This document shows, one piece after another, positions 1 through 7,923 of a DNA stretch of 64,000 nt (positions are counted from its first letter, which is position 1; every line of letters starts with the position of its first letter). The notes beneath the pieces were generated by a model, which ran no database searches, had not been told where the DNA came from, and saw only the letters and a list, made by a program, of their open reading frames with translations. This DNA comes from Stappia sp. TSB10P1A. Its GTDB lineage: Bacteria > Pseudomonadota > Alphaproteobacteria > Rhizobiales > Stappiaceae. The position numbers and the translations under genes were made by a program. The stretch lies in assembly GCF_900185725.1 (NCBI RefSeq), contig NZ_FYAU01000029.1, positions 434,001-498,000 on the forward strand. The letters are read 5' to 3'.

Positions 1-204
1 GAATGGCGCACGCCGCCGCTTTGGGGTATCGGACTGACGGGCGTGGTCTCTGGCCAGGAGAGCTATCTGCATGACGGGCGGGCGCGCACGCTGGAAGAGG
101 CGATCCTCTGGCATGGCGGCGAGGGCCAGGCGGCGCGCGACGGCTATGCGGCGCTGGAGCGCGAGGACCGGGAGGCACTGCTGCGCTTCCTCAAGTCTCT
201 TTAA
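1..204 (+). CDS. Di-heme oxidoreductase (DUF1111), C-terminal fragment
   Basis: The window opens inside this gene; 67 C-terminal residues remain before the TAA at 202-204. The run TPPLWGIGL followed by HDGRARTLEEAILWHGGE is typical of the C-terminal end of the DUF1111 'thiol oxidoreductase' family, periplasmic c-type di-heme proteins related to the cytochrome c peroxidase/MauG fold. The heme-binding CXXCH sites would lie upstream of the window. The gene is followed by an imelysin and a DUF1513 gene, the usual order of a proteobacterial iron-associated operon. The family call is fairly secure; the physiological substrate is unknown. Confidence 0.8.
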   Translation, partial: EWRTPPLWGIGLTGVVSGQESYLHDGRARTLEEAILWHGGEGQAARDGYAALEREDREALLRFLKSL

Positions 205-245
205 GCGGGCAGCGGCCGGCCAAGGCCGGTGATGAGGACGGGAGC

Positions 246-1415
246 GTGACGATGACGGGCGCGACTTGCGAAACGGCGATGCGGGACATGGGGGCCGATG
301 CCGGCAGGCGGCTTGCCGCTCGCGGGCGGGGGGTGCTGCTGTCGGCGGTTCTGTCCGGCCTCGTGGCGCTGGCGGGAGTGTCCGCGCTCCCGCGGTCGGC
401 TGCGGCGGATCTCGACTATTCCCGTTTCTGGCCGGCGGCCGTTGCCGGCTTTGCCGTCCCGGCGAGCGACGCCCTGGTGCAGACGATGCCGGCTCTGGCG
501 ACCGCTATCGAGATCGCCTGTACGGGCGGCTCTCCCGAACCGTTCGAGGAGGCCTTTACCCAGGCCGTCGGGGCGGCGGCGCGGCTCACCGTCCTGCGGG
601 CCGGGGCCCTTGCCGACGACAATCGCCTGGAGCGCATCGCCTTCATTCCGGACGGGCGCGGCGTCGTGCGGCGGCAGGTGACGCGCCTCATTGCCGAGCG
701 CGATCCGACGACGCTCGACGCCGCGCGCCTGCGCGAGAAGAGCGTCGCGCTGCAGGGGCTGACGGCGCTGGAATGGGTGGCCTTCGACAAGGACGGCAAG
801 ATCGTGCTGGCCGATCGCGGCGAGGAGGGGGCCTATCGCTGTGCCTATGCGGCAAGCCTTTCCGAGCGGCTCGGCGCGACCGCCCGCGAGCTGCGGGCGG
901 CGTTCGAAACGCCCTCCGGCCAGACCGCGTTGCTGCTCGCTCCCGGTCCGGACAACGCCCTGGCGCGGACCCACAAGGAGGCGGCCGGCTTCGTCTTCAA
1001 CGCGGTGATGACCTCGCTGGAGCTGATCCGCGATCAGATGCTGGTGCCGATGGTCGGCGAGCAGGGCTCGGCCGCCGGTGTGGCGCGGGTGCCGTTTTCC
1101 CGTTCGCGCAATGGCGCAGCCTATCTGACGGGGGCGATCGACGGTCTGTTCCGGGCCGTGGTGGCTGCGGGCTATGCCGATGGCGCGGCCGAAACCGTCT
1201 GGATCGGCAATGCCCTGCGCTTCGAGCGCGACAATGCGTCGAAGGCGCTGGCGGCGCTGCCCGCCGACCTGGAGGCGGCGCTGGCCGACGAGACGGCGCG
1301 CGGCCGGCTCGCCTATGTTCTGACCGTGCTGACCGGCCTGCGCACCATGCTGTCCGGGGAACTCGCCGGTCATCTGGACTTTCGCGGAGGCTTCAATGCT
1401 CTGGACGGCGATTGA
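246..1415 (+). CDS. Imelysin-family (M75) iron-regulated protein
   Basis: A 389-residue protein starting at GTG 246 (an in-frame ATG lies two codons later, at 252). Residues about 28-55 form a hydrophobic export signal ending near an Ala-Ala-Ala-Asp site, so it is probably periplasmic. The body matches imelysin-like proteins, which bind iron or support its uptake. The family signature GxHxxE appears here as GLTALE (residues 171-176), with the His replaced by Thr. It sits between the di-heme oxidoreductase and DUF1513 genes and overlaps the latter by 20 bp, so the three are probably one transcript. It would be the 'second imelysin' of such operons. Its role in periplasmic iron handling is inferred. 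Confidence 0.85.
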   Translation: MTMTGATCETAMRDMGADAGRRLAARGRGVLLSAVLSGLVALAGVSALPRSAAADLDYSRFWPAAVAGFAVPASDALVQTMPALATAIEIACTGGSPEPFEEAFTQAVGAAARLTVLRAGALADDNRLERIAFIPDGRGVVRRQVTRLIAERDPTTLDAARLREKSVALQGLTALEWVAFDKDGKIVLADRGEEGAYRCAYAASLSERLGATARELRAAFETPSGQTALLLAPGPDNALARTHKEAAGFVFNAVMTSLELIRDQMLVPMVGEQGSAAGVARVPFSRSRNGAAYLTGAIDGLFRAVVAAGYADGAAETVWIGNALRFERDNASKALAALPADLEAALADETARGRLAYVLTVLTGLRTMLSGELAGHLDFRGGFNALDGD

Positions 1416-2538
1416 CAGGCGCTCCCTGCTGGTTGGCGGCGGGGCGGCGCTGGCCGCCCTTGCCTTCGGACACCGACCGGGGCGGGCGGGCGAGCCTGTT
1501 CCGTCCGAGGACCCGCTGTTTGCCGCCGCCCGGCGCGGGGCGGATGGCCGCCACAGCATCGTCGTCACCGGGCTCGACGGCACCGATCGGCAGGTGATCC
1601 CGCTGCCCGGCCGGGGCCACGATATTGCGGTCTGTCCCGCGAGCGGACGCTGCCTTGCCTTCGCCCGCCGTCCGGGCACTTTCGCGGTCCTGTTCGATGC
1701 GGCGGGCACGCGCCCGCCTGTGGTCTTCGAGGCAGTGCCGGGCCGGCATTTCTATGGCCATGGCGCCTTTTCGCCCGATGGCCGGCTCGCCTATGCGACG
1801 GAGAACGACTATCTCGGCAATCGCGGCGTGATCGGCGTCTATGATGTCAGCGGCACGCGGCCGCAGCGGGTCGGCGAGTTCTGGTCCGGCGGCATCGGCC
1901 CGCACGACATCCTGCCGCTGCCCGACGGGCGCAGTCTCGTCGTTGCCAATGGCGGCATCGAGACCCATCCCGACACCGGGCGCCGCAAGCTCAACCTGGA
2001 GACGATGTGCCCCAACGTCACCGTGATCGACCGCGACAGCGGCACGGTGCGCGGCGTCGCCGACCTGCCTCCCGGCCTGCACAAGCTGTCGCTGCGCCAC
2101 ATGGCGGTGACCGGCGCCGGCAAGGTCTGGATCGGGGCGCAATATGAAGGCGGTCTTGAGGAAACGCCGCCGCTGATGGCCTCCCTCGATCTGGAGGACG
2201 GCCGCCTGCGCCTGCATGATGTGCCGGATGCGCTGCGCGGCCGCCTTGCCAACTATGTCGGCTCGCTCGCCATGAGCCGGGACAGCGAGGTTGTCGCCGC
2301 GTCCTGCCCGCGTGCCGGCCTTGTCCTGTATTTTTCCGCGCGTGATGGCGCGTTCCTGTCCAGCCAGCAGCGCGCCGATGCCTGCGGCCTTGCGGAACTG
2401 GATCGCGACGGCTTCCTGATTTCGGACGGGCAGGGCGGCCTCAGCGAGAGCGGCGACCGCGCCGGTGCGCCGACGCTGCTGGCCTCCCTCGCCGGCACGT
2501 CCTGGGACAATCACATGGTGGCGATCGATCCGGCCTGA
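1396..2538 (+). CDS. DUF1513 protein, Tat-exported beta-propeller-like
   Basis: 380 residues. The N-terminus (DRRSLLVGGG, then a hydrophobic Ala/Leu stretch and an Ala-Gly end) looks like a twin-arginine export signal, so the protein probably folds before export to the periplasm. The rest has repeated blocks such as HGAFSPDGRLAYATE and GPHDILPLPDGRSLVVANGG, as in seven-bladed propeller proteins of the DUF1513 family. Its start lies inside the end of the imelysin gene, suggesting translational coupling. DUF1513 genes regularly accompany imelysin and DUF1111 genes and are thought to work in iron acquisition; no enzymatic activity is established. Confidence 0.85.
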   Translation: MLWTAIDRRSLLVGGGAALAALAFGHRPGRAGEPVPSEDPLFAAARRGADGRHSIVVTGLDGTDRQVIPLPGRGHDIAVCPASGRCLAFARRPGTFAVLFDAAGTRPPVVFEAVPGRHFYGHGAFSPDGRLAYATENDYLGNRGVIGVYDVSGTRPQRVGEFWSGGIGPHDILPLPDGRSLVVANGGIETHPDTGRRKLNLETMCPNVTVIDRDSGTVRGVADLPPGLHKLSLRHMAVTGAGKVWIGAQYEGGLEETPPLMASLDLEDGRLRLHDVPDALRGRLANYVGSLAMSRDSEVVAASCPRAGLVLYFSARDGAFLSSQQRADACGLAELDRDGFLISDGQGGLSESGDRAGAPTLLASLAGTSWDNHMVAIDPA

Positions 2539-2557
2539 CGGCCCGGAACCTGCTGCG

Positions 2558-3082
2558 TCAGACCGTATCGCTGAAGTCGATTTCGGCCATCAGGTCGCCG
2601 GCAAGGGTCTCCAGCGCCGCCGAGAGGTCGCCGGCGGCAAGGTCCACCGGCAGCACCACGTCCACCTGCGCGCGGAACATGCGTTCGCCGCTCATCGAGC
2701 CGGCGGAAACCTCCGTCTCCAGCGCGGTGATGCTGACGCCCTTGGCCGCCAGCACGGCGGCCAGCGCATGCACGATCCCCGGATGGTCCTGGCAGATGAC
2801 GGTCATCCGGGCCGCCTGGCCATGGGTTTCGCGGCTGGTTTCGCTGCGCTTCAGCGTCGTGGCGATGCCCGCGGCGGACAGGCCGGCGAGCGCCTGTTCC
2901 AGCGCCTCGATCCGCTCCTGCGGCACTTCGACCCGGACAATGCCGGCGAACGTGCCGGCGAGCCGTGCCATCGAGCTCTCGATCCAGTTGCCGCCATGGG
3001 CGGCGATGACGTCTGACAGCCGTTCGACAAGGCCTGGGCGATCGTCGGCGATCGCCGTCAGAACCAGCGAGATCATGGACAT
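2558..3082 (-). CDS. Tandem ACT-domain protein, GcvR-like
   Basis: 174 residues starting MSMISLVLTAIADDRPGLVERLSDVIAAHGGNW. The ATG at 3082 is chosen because GGGAGG lies 9 bases upstream; a longer reading to 3310 has no family similarity. Two ACT domains are visible, about residues 3-75 and 88-165, the second containing DHPGIVHALAAVLAAKGV. This is the layout of glycine cleavage system transcriptional repressor (GcvR) proteins, which sense amino acids without binding DNA themselves. No gcv gene lies nearby, so the regulatory partner cannot be named from context. It converges with the DUF1513 gene over a 19-bp gap. Confidence 0.82.
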   Translation of the reverse strand: MSMISLVLTAIADDRPGLVERLSDVIAAHGGNWIESSMARLAGTFAGIVRVEVPQERIEALEQALAGLSAAGIATTLKRSETSRETHGQAARMTVICQDHPGIVHALAAVLAAKGVSITALETEVSAGSMSGERMFRAQVDVVLPVDLAAGDLSAALETLAGDLMAEIDFSDTV

Positions 3083-3155
3083 GGGCGTAAGCCTCCCGGA
3101 TGTTTTCCGGCAGGCTAGACCATAGCGCGAACAATGGAAACCGGTACGCGCGTGC

Positions 3156-3680
3156 TCAAGAAGCGGGTCGTGCCTGCGTCCGGGGGGCGCCGAAGACCGC
3201 CGCCGCCAGCCGCGCCATGATCCGCGACAGACGGCCATAGATCCGCAGCGGCAGGCGCGCCACCGGCGGCACCACGTCGTGGCAGAAAGCGATCTTGCGG
3301 ACATAGCCATGCACCTGCCATTCGAACCAGGTGAAGGCGGGGAAATAAGCAGTGTCGCCGGCCGTCAGCTTGCGCACCTCGCCGTCCGGTCCGGTCACCG
3401 TGACCGCTCCTTCCAGGACGTAGACCGCCTCGTCGCAGCCGAAATACCAGTTGAAGCGGCCCCCCGTGCAGTCCCAGACCGACAGGGTGGCATAGCGGTC
3501 CTCTCCGCGCGCGATCTGGACGGCACGCGCCTGCGGGTCGCCGTCCAGCACCCAGTCCGGATTGATCGGCGCGGGCGGCAGGTCCAGCCCGTCCAGCCGC
3601 GCCAGCGTCAGGCCGGCCGGCGTGCGGTCGGCCGTGGCCATGGCAGCTCCAAGCGCACTGGCGGACGCGGTGTCGGTCAT
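3156..3680 (-). CDS. Cupin protein (DUF861/EutQ-like)
   Basis: 174 residues. The central part carries a single cupin barrel: GRFNWYFGCDEAVYVLEGAV, then TVTGPDGEVRKLTAGDTAYFPAFTWFEW, matching the DUF861 group related to ureidoglycine aminohydrolase and EutQ cupins. The usual first-motif metal-binding His pair is not obvious, since FGCDEAVYV contains Cys, Asp and Glu instead, so metal content is uncertain. The C-terminal 40 residues are basic and Ala-rich. It lies upstream of the ACT-protein gene on the same strand with a 73-bp gap and is divergent from the cobalamin cluster. Substrate unknown. Confidence 0.75.
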   Translation of the reverse strand: MTDTASASALGAAMATADRTPAGLTLARLDGLDLPPAPINPDWVLDGDPQARAVQIARGEDRYATLSVWDCTGGRFNWYFGCDEAVYVLEGAVTVTGPDGEVRKLTAGDTAYFPAFTWFEWQVHGYVRKIAFCHDVVPPVARLPLRIYGRLSRIMARLAAAVFGAPRTQARPAS

Positions 3681-4055
3681 GGTCGGTCGTCTCCCCCTCT
3701 GGTGGTGCCCTCCGCTGTATCACCAAGCGGTGAAGAACCGGTTTCCGGCACGGCGCCGGGTTCCGCCGCCTTGCCGACAGCGGCTGCCGTATTTGGCCCT
3801 TGCGGGGGGCGCAAGGCTCCACTAGCGTGCCCGGCCAATGACGGCGTCCCTGGAGGGACTGAAAGCGAGTCCGGTGGCGACCGACCCACATCGGGGGTCC
3901 AGTCCGGAGCTGTCCGAACGGTATGCGGTCCGGCGCGGCACATGGTCGTGCGGGAGCCCTGTCCTGTATCCGGCCGCTTTGCTCTCTCCCGGTGCCGCCG
4001 CGCCGGACCCGTCCGGCTTGCCATGCGGGCGTGTGGCCAAGAGGGAGCTTTTGAG
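3681..4055. other. Intergenic region between cupin gene and cobalamin cluster
   Basis: 375 bases separating the divergent cupin and cbiX genes. Since the cluster makes cobalamin, I looked for a B12 riboswitch on the plus strand. I could not find the conserved box near its 3' end (AGYCAGGAGACCTGCC-like) or the GGTG...CACTG core. Several short GTCCGG-containing direct and inverted repeats occur around 3865-3990, suggesting RNA structure or regulator sites. The last part (4041-4047, GAGGGAG) is a ribosome binding site for the small ORF at 4056. No credible longer gene is present. Confidence 0.5.
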
Positions 4056-4127
4056 ATGAAACCGGAATTTGTCTTCGCCGCCGTTTTGGCCGAGCGTCCC
4101 CTGCGTTGCGACCGGGGAGAGGCATGA
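4056..4127 (+). CDS. Putative 23-residue leader ORF before cbiX
   Basis: ATG 4056 to TGA 4125-4127 encodes MKPEFVFAAVLAERPLRCDRG plus two residues. GAGGGAG at 4041-4047 is placed 8 bases before the ATG, a good ribosome binding site. The stop overlaps the cbiX start (ATGA at 4124-4127), the arrangement expected for translational coupling. There is no recognised homologue, and the peptide could simply couple translation of cbiX to an upstream signal. It may also be chance, because the region is GC-rich and the ORF short. Confidence 0.35.
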   Translation: MKPEFVFAAVLAERPLRCDRGEA

Positions 4128-5311
4128 TGGCCGATGCGATGACTGCGACGGGCGAGAAGCTGGGCCTGATGATCTGCGGCCATGGCAGCCGCAATCGCGG
4201 CGCGGTGCGCGAATTCGCCCAGCTCGCCGAGCGGCTGAAGGCCCGCTTTCCCGGCTGGCCGGTGGAATACGGCTATCTCGAGTTTGCCAATCCGGTGATC
4301 AAGGACGGTCTCGACCGGCTGCGCGAGCAGGGCTGCACCCGCATCCTTGCCGTGCCGGGCATGCTGTTTGCCGCCGGCCATGCCAAGAACGACATCCCGT
4401 CCGTTCTCAACACCTATCAGGCGCAGCATGACGGCGTGACGATCACCTATGGCCGTGAGCTCGCCATCGACACCAGGATGATCCGCGCCGCCGGCGACCG
4501 CATCCGCGAGGCGCTGGAAAAGGCAGGCGACGACGTGCCGCTGCACGAGACCCTGCTGATGGTCGTGGGGCGCGGCGCCTCCGATCCCGACGCCAACTCC
4601 AATGTCTCCAAGGTTACCCGCATGCTGTGGGAGGGCTTCGGCTTCGGCTGGGCCGAAACGTGCTATTCCGGCGTCACCTTTCCGCTTGTCGAGCCCGGCC
4701 TCGAGCACGCGGCGAAGCTCGGCTATCGCCGCGTCGTCGTCTTCCCGTATTTCCTGTTCTCCGGCGTTCTCGTCAGCCGCATCTACAACACCGCCGACGA
4801 GGTGGCGGAGCGCCATCCGGATATCGAGTTCGTCAAGGCCGGCTATCTCAACGACCATCCCCAGGTCATCGACACGATGGCCGACCGGGTCACCGAGATC
4901 CTGCAGGGCGCCAACCTGATGAACTGCCAGATGTGCAAGTATCGGGAGCAGGTGCTCGGCTTCGAGGCCGATGTCGGGCGGCCGCAGGAAAGCCACCACC
5001 ACCATGTCGAGGGGCTCGGCGCCGACGCCGAGTGCAAGCTATGCGAGGACGTGTGCACCGGCGCCTGCGAGGCGCAGGCCGCGAGCCATCACTCCCACCA
5101 TCACGACCATGACCATGGCCATCACGACCACCATCATCATGATCACGGCCATCATCATCATGACCATGACCATGATCATGGGCACCACCACCACCACCAC
5201 GGCCATCACCACCACCATGGTCACGGCCACGATCACGACCATCACCATCCGCCCTATCCCCATGCGGACCATCCGCTGGGGCCAAAGTCGATGAGGAAGC
5301 GGACCACATGA
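4124..5311 (+). CDS. cbiX: Sirohydrochlorin cobaltochelatase CbiX, long form
   Basis: 395 residues. Inserts Co2+ into sirohydrochlorin, the committing step of the cobalt-early corrin route. Two homologous chelatase halves are seen: GHGSRNRG near the N-terminus holds the first metal-binding His, and the second half begins near VVGRGASDPDANSN. After the enzyme core come C268-x2-C271 (NCQMCKYRE), which in CbiXL proteins binds an iron-sulfur cluster, a second group C304-x2-C307-x3-C311-x3-C315, and a tail with about 40 histidines between 5080 and 5270. The His tail probably stores or delivers cobalt (inference). Start ATG 4124 follows GGGGAGAGG. It is first in an operon with cobH. Confidence 0.93.
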   Translation: MMADAMTATGEKLGLMICGHGSRNRGAVREFAQLAERLKARFPGWPVEYGYLEFANPVIKDGLDRLREQGCTRILAVPGMLFAAGHAKNDIPSVLNTYQAQHDGVTITYGRELAIDTRMIRAAGDRIREALEKAGDDVPLHETLLMVVGRGASDPDANSNVSKVTRMLWEGFGFGWAETCYSGVTFPLVEPGLEHAAKLGYRRVVVFPYFLFSGVLVSRIYNTADEVAERHPDIEFVKAGYLNDHPQVIDTMADRVTEILQGANLMNCQMCKYREQVLGFEADVGRPQESHHHHVEGLGADAECKLCEDVCTGACEAQAASHHSHHHDHDHGHHDHHHHDHGHHHHDHDHDHGHHHHHHGHHHHHGHGHDHDHHHPPYPHADHPLGPKSMRKRTT

Positions 5312-5321
5312 GGTGTGGGGC

Positions 5322-5975
5322 GTGAGCGGCGGGCGCTACGACTACGAGCGCGATCCTGCGGAAATCTATCGCCGCTCCTTTGCCATCGTGCGCGAGGAGG
5401 CCGACCTTTCCGCCCTGCCCGAAGCGCTGCACCCGGCTGCGATCCGCATCGTCCATGCCTGCGGCATGCCGGAGGTGGTGGCCGATCTTGCCTGGCGCGG
5501 CGATGTCGCGGCGGCGGTCGGCGAGGCGCTTGCCGCCGGTGCGCCGGTCTTTGCCGATGTGCGCATGGTCTGCGAGGGGGTGATCCGCGCCCGCCTGCCG
5601 GCCTGCAACGATCTCGTCTGCACGCTCAACGAGCCGCCCGTGCCCGGCCTTGCCCGCCGTCTCGGCACCACCCGCTCGGCCGCGGCCGTCGACCTGTGGC
5701 GCGACCGGCTGGAGGGCGCCGTCGTCGTCGTCGGCAACGCCCCGACCGCGCTGTTTCATCTGCTGGAGCGGATCGCCGAGGGCTTTCCGCGCCCGGCCGC
5801 GATCCTCGGCTTTCCGGTCGGCTTCGTCGGCGCGGCGGAATCGAAGGAGGCGCTGCTGGAAAGCCCGCTCGATATTCCCTGCCTGGTGCTGCGCGGCCGG
5901 CGCGGCGGCTCGGCCATCGCCGCCGCCGCCCTCAACGCGCTGGCCGCCGGCGTGCCGGAGGAGGGGACCGCGTGA
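5322..5975 (+). CDS. cobH: Precorrin-8X / cobalt-precorrin-8 methylmutase
   Basis: 217 residues, the usual length for CobH/CbiC. It moves the methyl group from C11 to C12 of the ring to give hydrogenobyrinate or cobyrinate. The conserved start YDYERDPAEIYRRSFAIVREEADL and the catalytic-His segment AIRIVHACGMPEV (His about residue 43) are present, as is GFPVGFVGAAESKEAL near the C-terminus. GTG 5322 is preferred over the GTG at 5313 because GAGGTG sits just before it and the protein then begins close to known family starts. The end overlaps cobL by 4 bp. Confidence 0.93.
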   Translation: MSGGRYDYERDPAEIYRRSFAIVREEADLSALPEALHPAAIRIVHACGMPEVVADLAWRGDVAAAVGEALAAGAPVFADVRMVCEGVIRARLPACNDLVCTLNEPPVPGLARRLGTTRSAAAVDLWRDRLEGAVVVVGNAPTALFHLLERIAEGFPRPAAILGFPVGFVGAAESKEALLESPLDIPCLVLRGRRGGSAIAAAALNALAAGVPEEGTA

Positions 5976-7198
5976 GCGACAAGGACACGGTACGACCCGC
6001 CCCCTGGCTCACCGTGATCGGCCTCGGCGAGGATGGTATCGACGGGTTGTCCCCGATTGCCCGGCAAGCTCTGCTGGAGGCTAAACGCGTCTTCGGCGGT
6101 GCCCGCCATGGCGACCTCGTTGCCCCGCTCGGGATCAAGGTCGAGACCTGGCCGAGCCCGTTTCACGAAGGGCTGGACGCGCTGCTGGCCGCGCGCGGCA
6201 AGCCCGTCGCGGTGCTGGCGAGCGGCGATCCCATGTGGTTCGGCATCGGCTCGACGCTCGCGCGCTCCGTTCCGCACGACGAAATGCTTGTCCTGCCGGC
6301 ACCCTCGTCCCTGTCGCTTGCCGCCGCACGGCTCGGCTGGCCGTTGCAGGACGTCGAGACCCTGTCGCTGCACGGCCGCCCGCTCGATCTGCTGCGCGCA
6401 GTTCTTTATCCCGGCGCCAGGCTCCTCTGCCTGACGTCCGGTGCCGGCGCGGCGGAAGAGATCGCCGACCTGCTCGTCGACGAGGGCTATGGCGCCAGCC
6501 GGCTGACCGTGCTGGAGCATCTCGGCGGACCGGCCGAGCGGGTTCTCTCGGGCAGCGCCGAGGGCTGGCGCGGTGAGGTCGCGGCCCTCAATGTGGTGGC
6601 GCTCGAGGCGGTCGCGGTGCGCGACACGCCGCTGCGCCCGCGCCTTCCCGGCCTGCCGGACGATGCCTTCCGCCATGACGGCAAGATCACCAAGCGGGAG
6701 GTCCGCGCGGTCACGCTCGCCCGCCTTGCGCCCATGCCCGGTGCCCTGTTGTGGGATATCGGCGCGGGCTCGGGCGCGGTCGCCATCGAATGGCTGCGCG
6801 CCGCTCCCCGCAGCCGCGCCATCGCACTGGAGCCGGACGATACCCGCCGCGCCACCGCACGGGCGAATGCGGCGGCCCTCGGCGTGCCGCATCTCGACCT
6901 TCGCCCCGATGCCGCGCCGCAAGGCCTCGACGGCTTGCCGGCGCCCGACGCGATCTTTCTCGGCGGCGGCCTCACCGCGCCCGGCACGCTGGAGGCGGCG
7001 CTCGCAGCGCTGCGGCCCGGCGGCCGGCTGGTCGCCAATGCGGTGACGCTGGAAAGCGAGGCGATCCTTCTTGCCGCCCATGCCCGCCATGGCGGCGAGC
7101 TGGTGCGCATCGCGGTGTCGCGCGCCGGTGCCGTCGGCGGCATGACCGGATGGCGCCCGCTGATGCCGGTGACCCAGTGGAGCCTGATCGTCCCATGA
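5972..7198 (+). CDS. cobL: Precorrin-6Y C5,15-methyltransferase (decarboxylating), CbiE-CbiT fusion
   Basis: 408 residues. It methylates C5 and C15 of the ring and removes the C12 acetate carboxyl. The N-terminal half (to about residue 205) is a CbiE-like tetrapyrrole methylase (LTVIGLGEDGIDGL, VLASGDPMWFGIG). The C-terminal half is a CbiT-like class I methyltransferase with the SAM-binding loop LLWDIGAGSGAVAIEWL. The fused form is the CobL arrangement; the separate CbiE and CbiT proteins catalyse the same steps in other bacteria. Starts at GTG 5972, overlapping the cobH stop (GTGA), and ends in an ATGA overlap with cobI. Confidence 0.94.
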   Translation: MSDKDTVRPAPWLTVIGLGEDGIDGLSPIARQALLEAKRVFGGARHGDLVAPLGIKVETWPSPFHEGLDALLAARGKPVAVLASGDPMWFGIGSTLARSVPHDEMLVLPAPSSLSLAAARLGWPLQDVETLSLHGRPLDLLRAVLYPGARLLCLTSGAGAAEEIADLLVDEGYGASRLTVLEHLGGPAERVLSGSAEGWRGEVAALNVVALEAVAVRDTPLRPRLPGLPDDAFRHDGKITKREVRAVTLARLAPMPGALLWDIGAGSGAVAIEWLRAAPRSRAIALEPDDTRRATARANAAALGVPHLDLRPDAAPQGLDGLPAPDAIFLGGGLTAPGTLEAALAALRPGGRLVANAVTLESEAILLAAHARHGGELVRIAVSRAGAVGGMTGWRPLMPVTQWSLIVP

Positions 7199-7923
7199 CT
7201 GCTGGAACCCTTTACGGCGTTGGCCTCGGCCCCGGCGATCCGGACCTGATGACGGTGAAGGCGCACCGGCTGATCTCGGGCGCGCAGGTCGTCGCCTATC
7301 CGGCGCCGGACGACGGCGAGAGCTTTGCCCGCTCCATCGCCGCGGCGATTATTCCGCCGTCCGCCCGGGAAATCCCGATTGTCGTGCCGATGCGCGTTGC
7401 GCGCTTCCCGGCACAGGCCGTCTACACCCGCGCGGCCGAGGAGATCGGCGAAGTCCTCGCCTCCGGTACGGATGTGGTGACGCTGTGCGAGGGCGACCCG
7501 TTCTTCTATGGCTCCTTCATGTATCTGTTCGAGCGGCTGTCGCGGCGCTTTCCCTGCGAGATCGTGCCGGGCGTGACCTCGCTCACCGCCTGCGCCGCCC
7601 GCCTTGCCCGGCCGCTCACCGCGCGCAACGATGTCCTCACCGTCATTCCCGGACCGCTGCCGGACGAGGAGATCGCCGCGCGGATCGAGGCGGCCGGCGC
7701 CATCGCCATCATGAAGGTCGGGCGCCACCTGCCGCGCCTGCGCCGGTTGATCGAGGGGCTGGGCCTCATCGATCATGCAGGCTATGTGGAGCGGGCGACG
7801 CTTCCGGCAGAAAAGGCGATGCCCCTTGCCGAGGTGACGGACGCCGCCGCCCCCTATTTCTCGATGATCCTGATCTACAAGGGAGACGAAGCGTGGATGC
7901 TACCGCCGCAATCCTCGTCCTGA
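7195..7923 (+). CDS. cobI: Precorrin-2 / cobalt-factor II C20-methyltransferase
   Basis: 242 residues. Transfers a SAM methyl group to C20. The tetrapyrrole methylase signature is complete: YGVGLGPGDPDLMTVKA at the N-terminus, VTLCEGDPFFYGSFMYLFERL in the middle and EIVPGVTSLTACAA after it. With CbiX in the same operon the natural substrate is probably cobalt-factor II rather than metal-free precorrin-2, making it functionally a CbiL; this is inference from context. The 3' end overlaps the next gene by 31 bp, so translation is probably coupled. Confidence 0.93.
   Translation: MTAGTLYGVGLGPGDPDLMTVKAHRLISGAQVVAYPAPDDGESFARSIAAAIIPPSAREIPIVVPMRVARFPAQAVYTRAAEEIGEVLASGTDVVTLCEGDPFFYGSFMYLFERLSRRFPCEIVPGVTSLTACAARLARPLTARNDVLTVIPGPLPDEEIAARIEAAGAIAIMKVGRHLPRLRRLIEGLGLIDHAGYVERATLPAEKAMPLAEVTDAAAPYFSMILIYKGDEAWMLPPQSSS

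Noticed and set aside
201-1709. 502-codon open frame on the minus strand
   Set aside because: Antisense to the imelysin and DUF1513 genes, Arg/Gly/Pro-rich, no family resemblance; a product of high GC.
3279-4127. 282-codon plus-strand frame through the cupin gene and leader
   Set aside because: Only the last 24 codons, with their own start and ribosome site, are plausible; the rest is antisense to the cupin.
5039-5272. Minus-strand frame of Met and Val only
   Set aside because: Mirror of the His/Asp codon tail of cbiX (CAT and CAC read backwards), not a gene.
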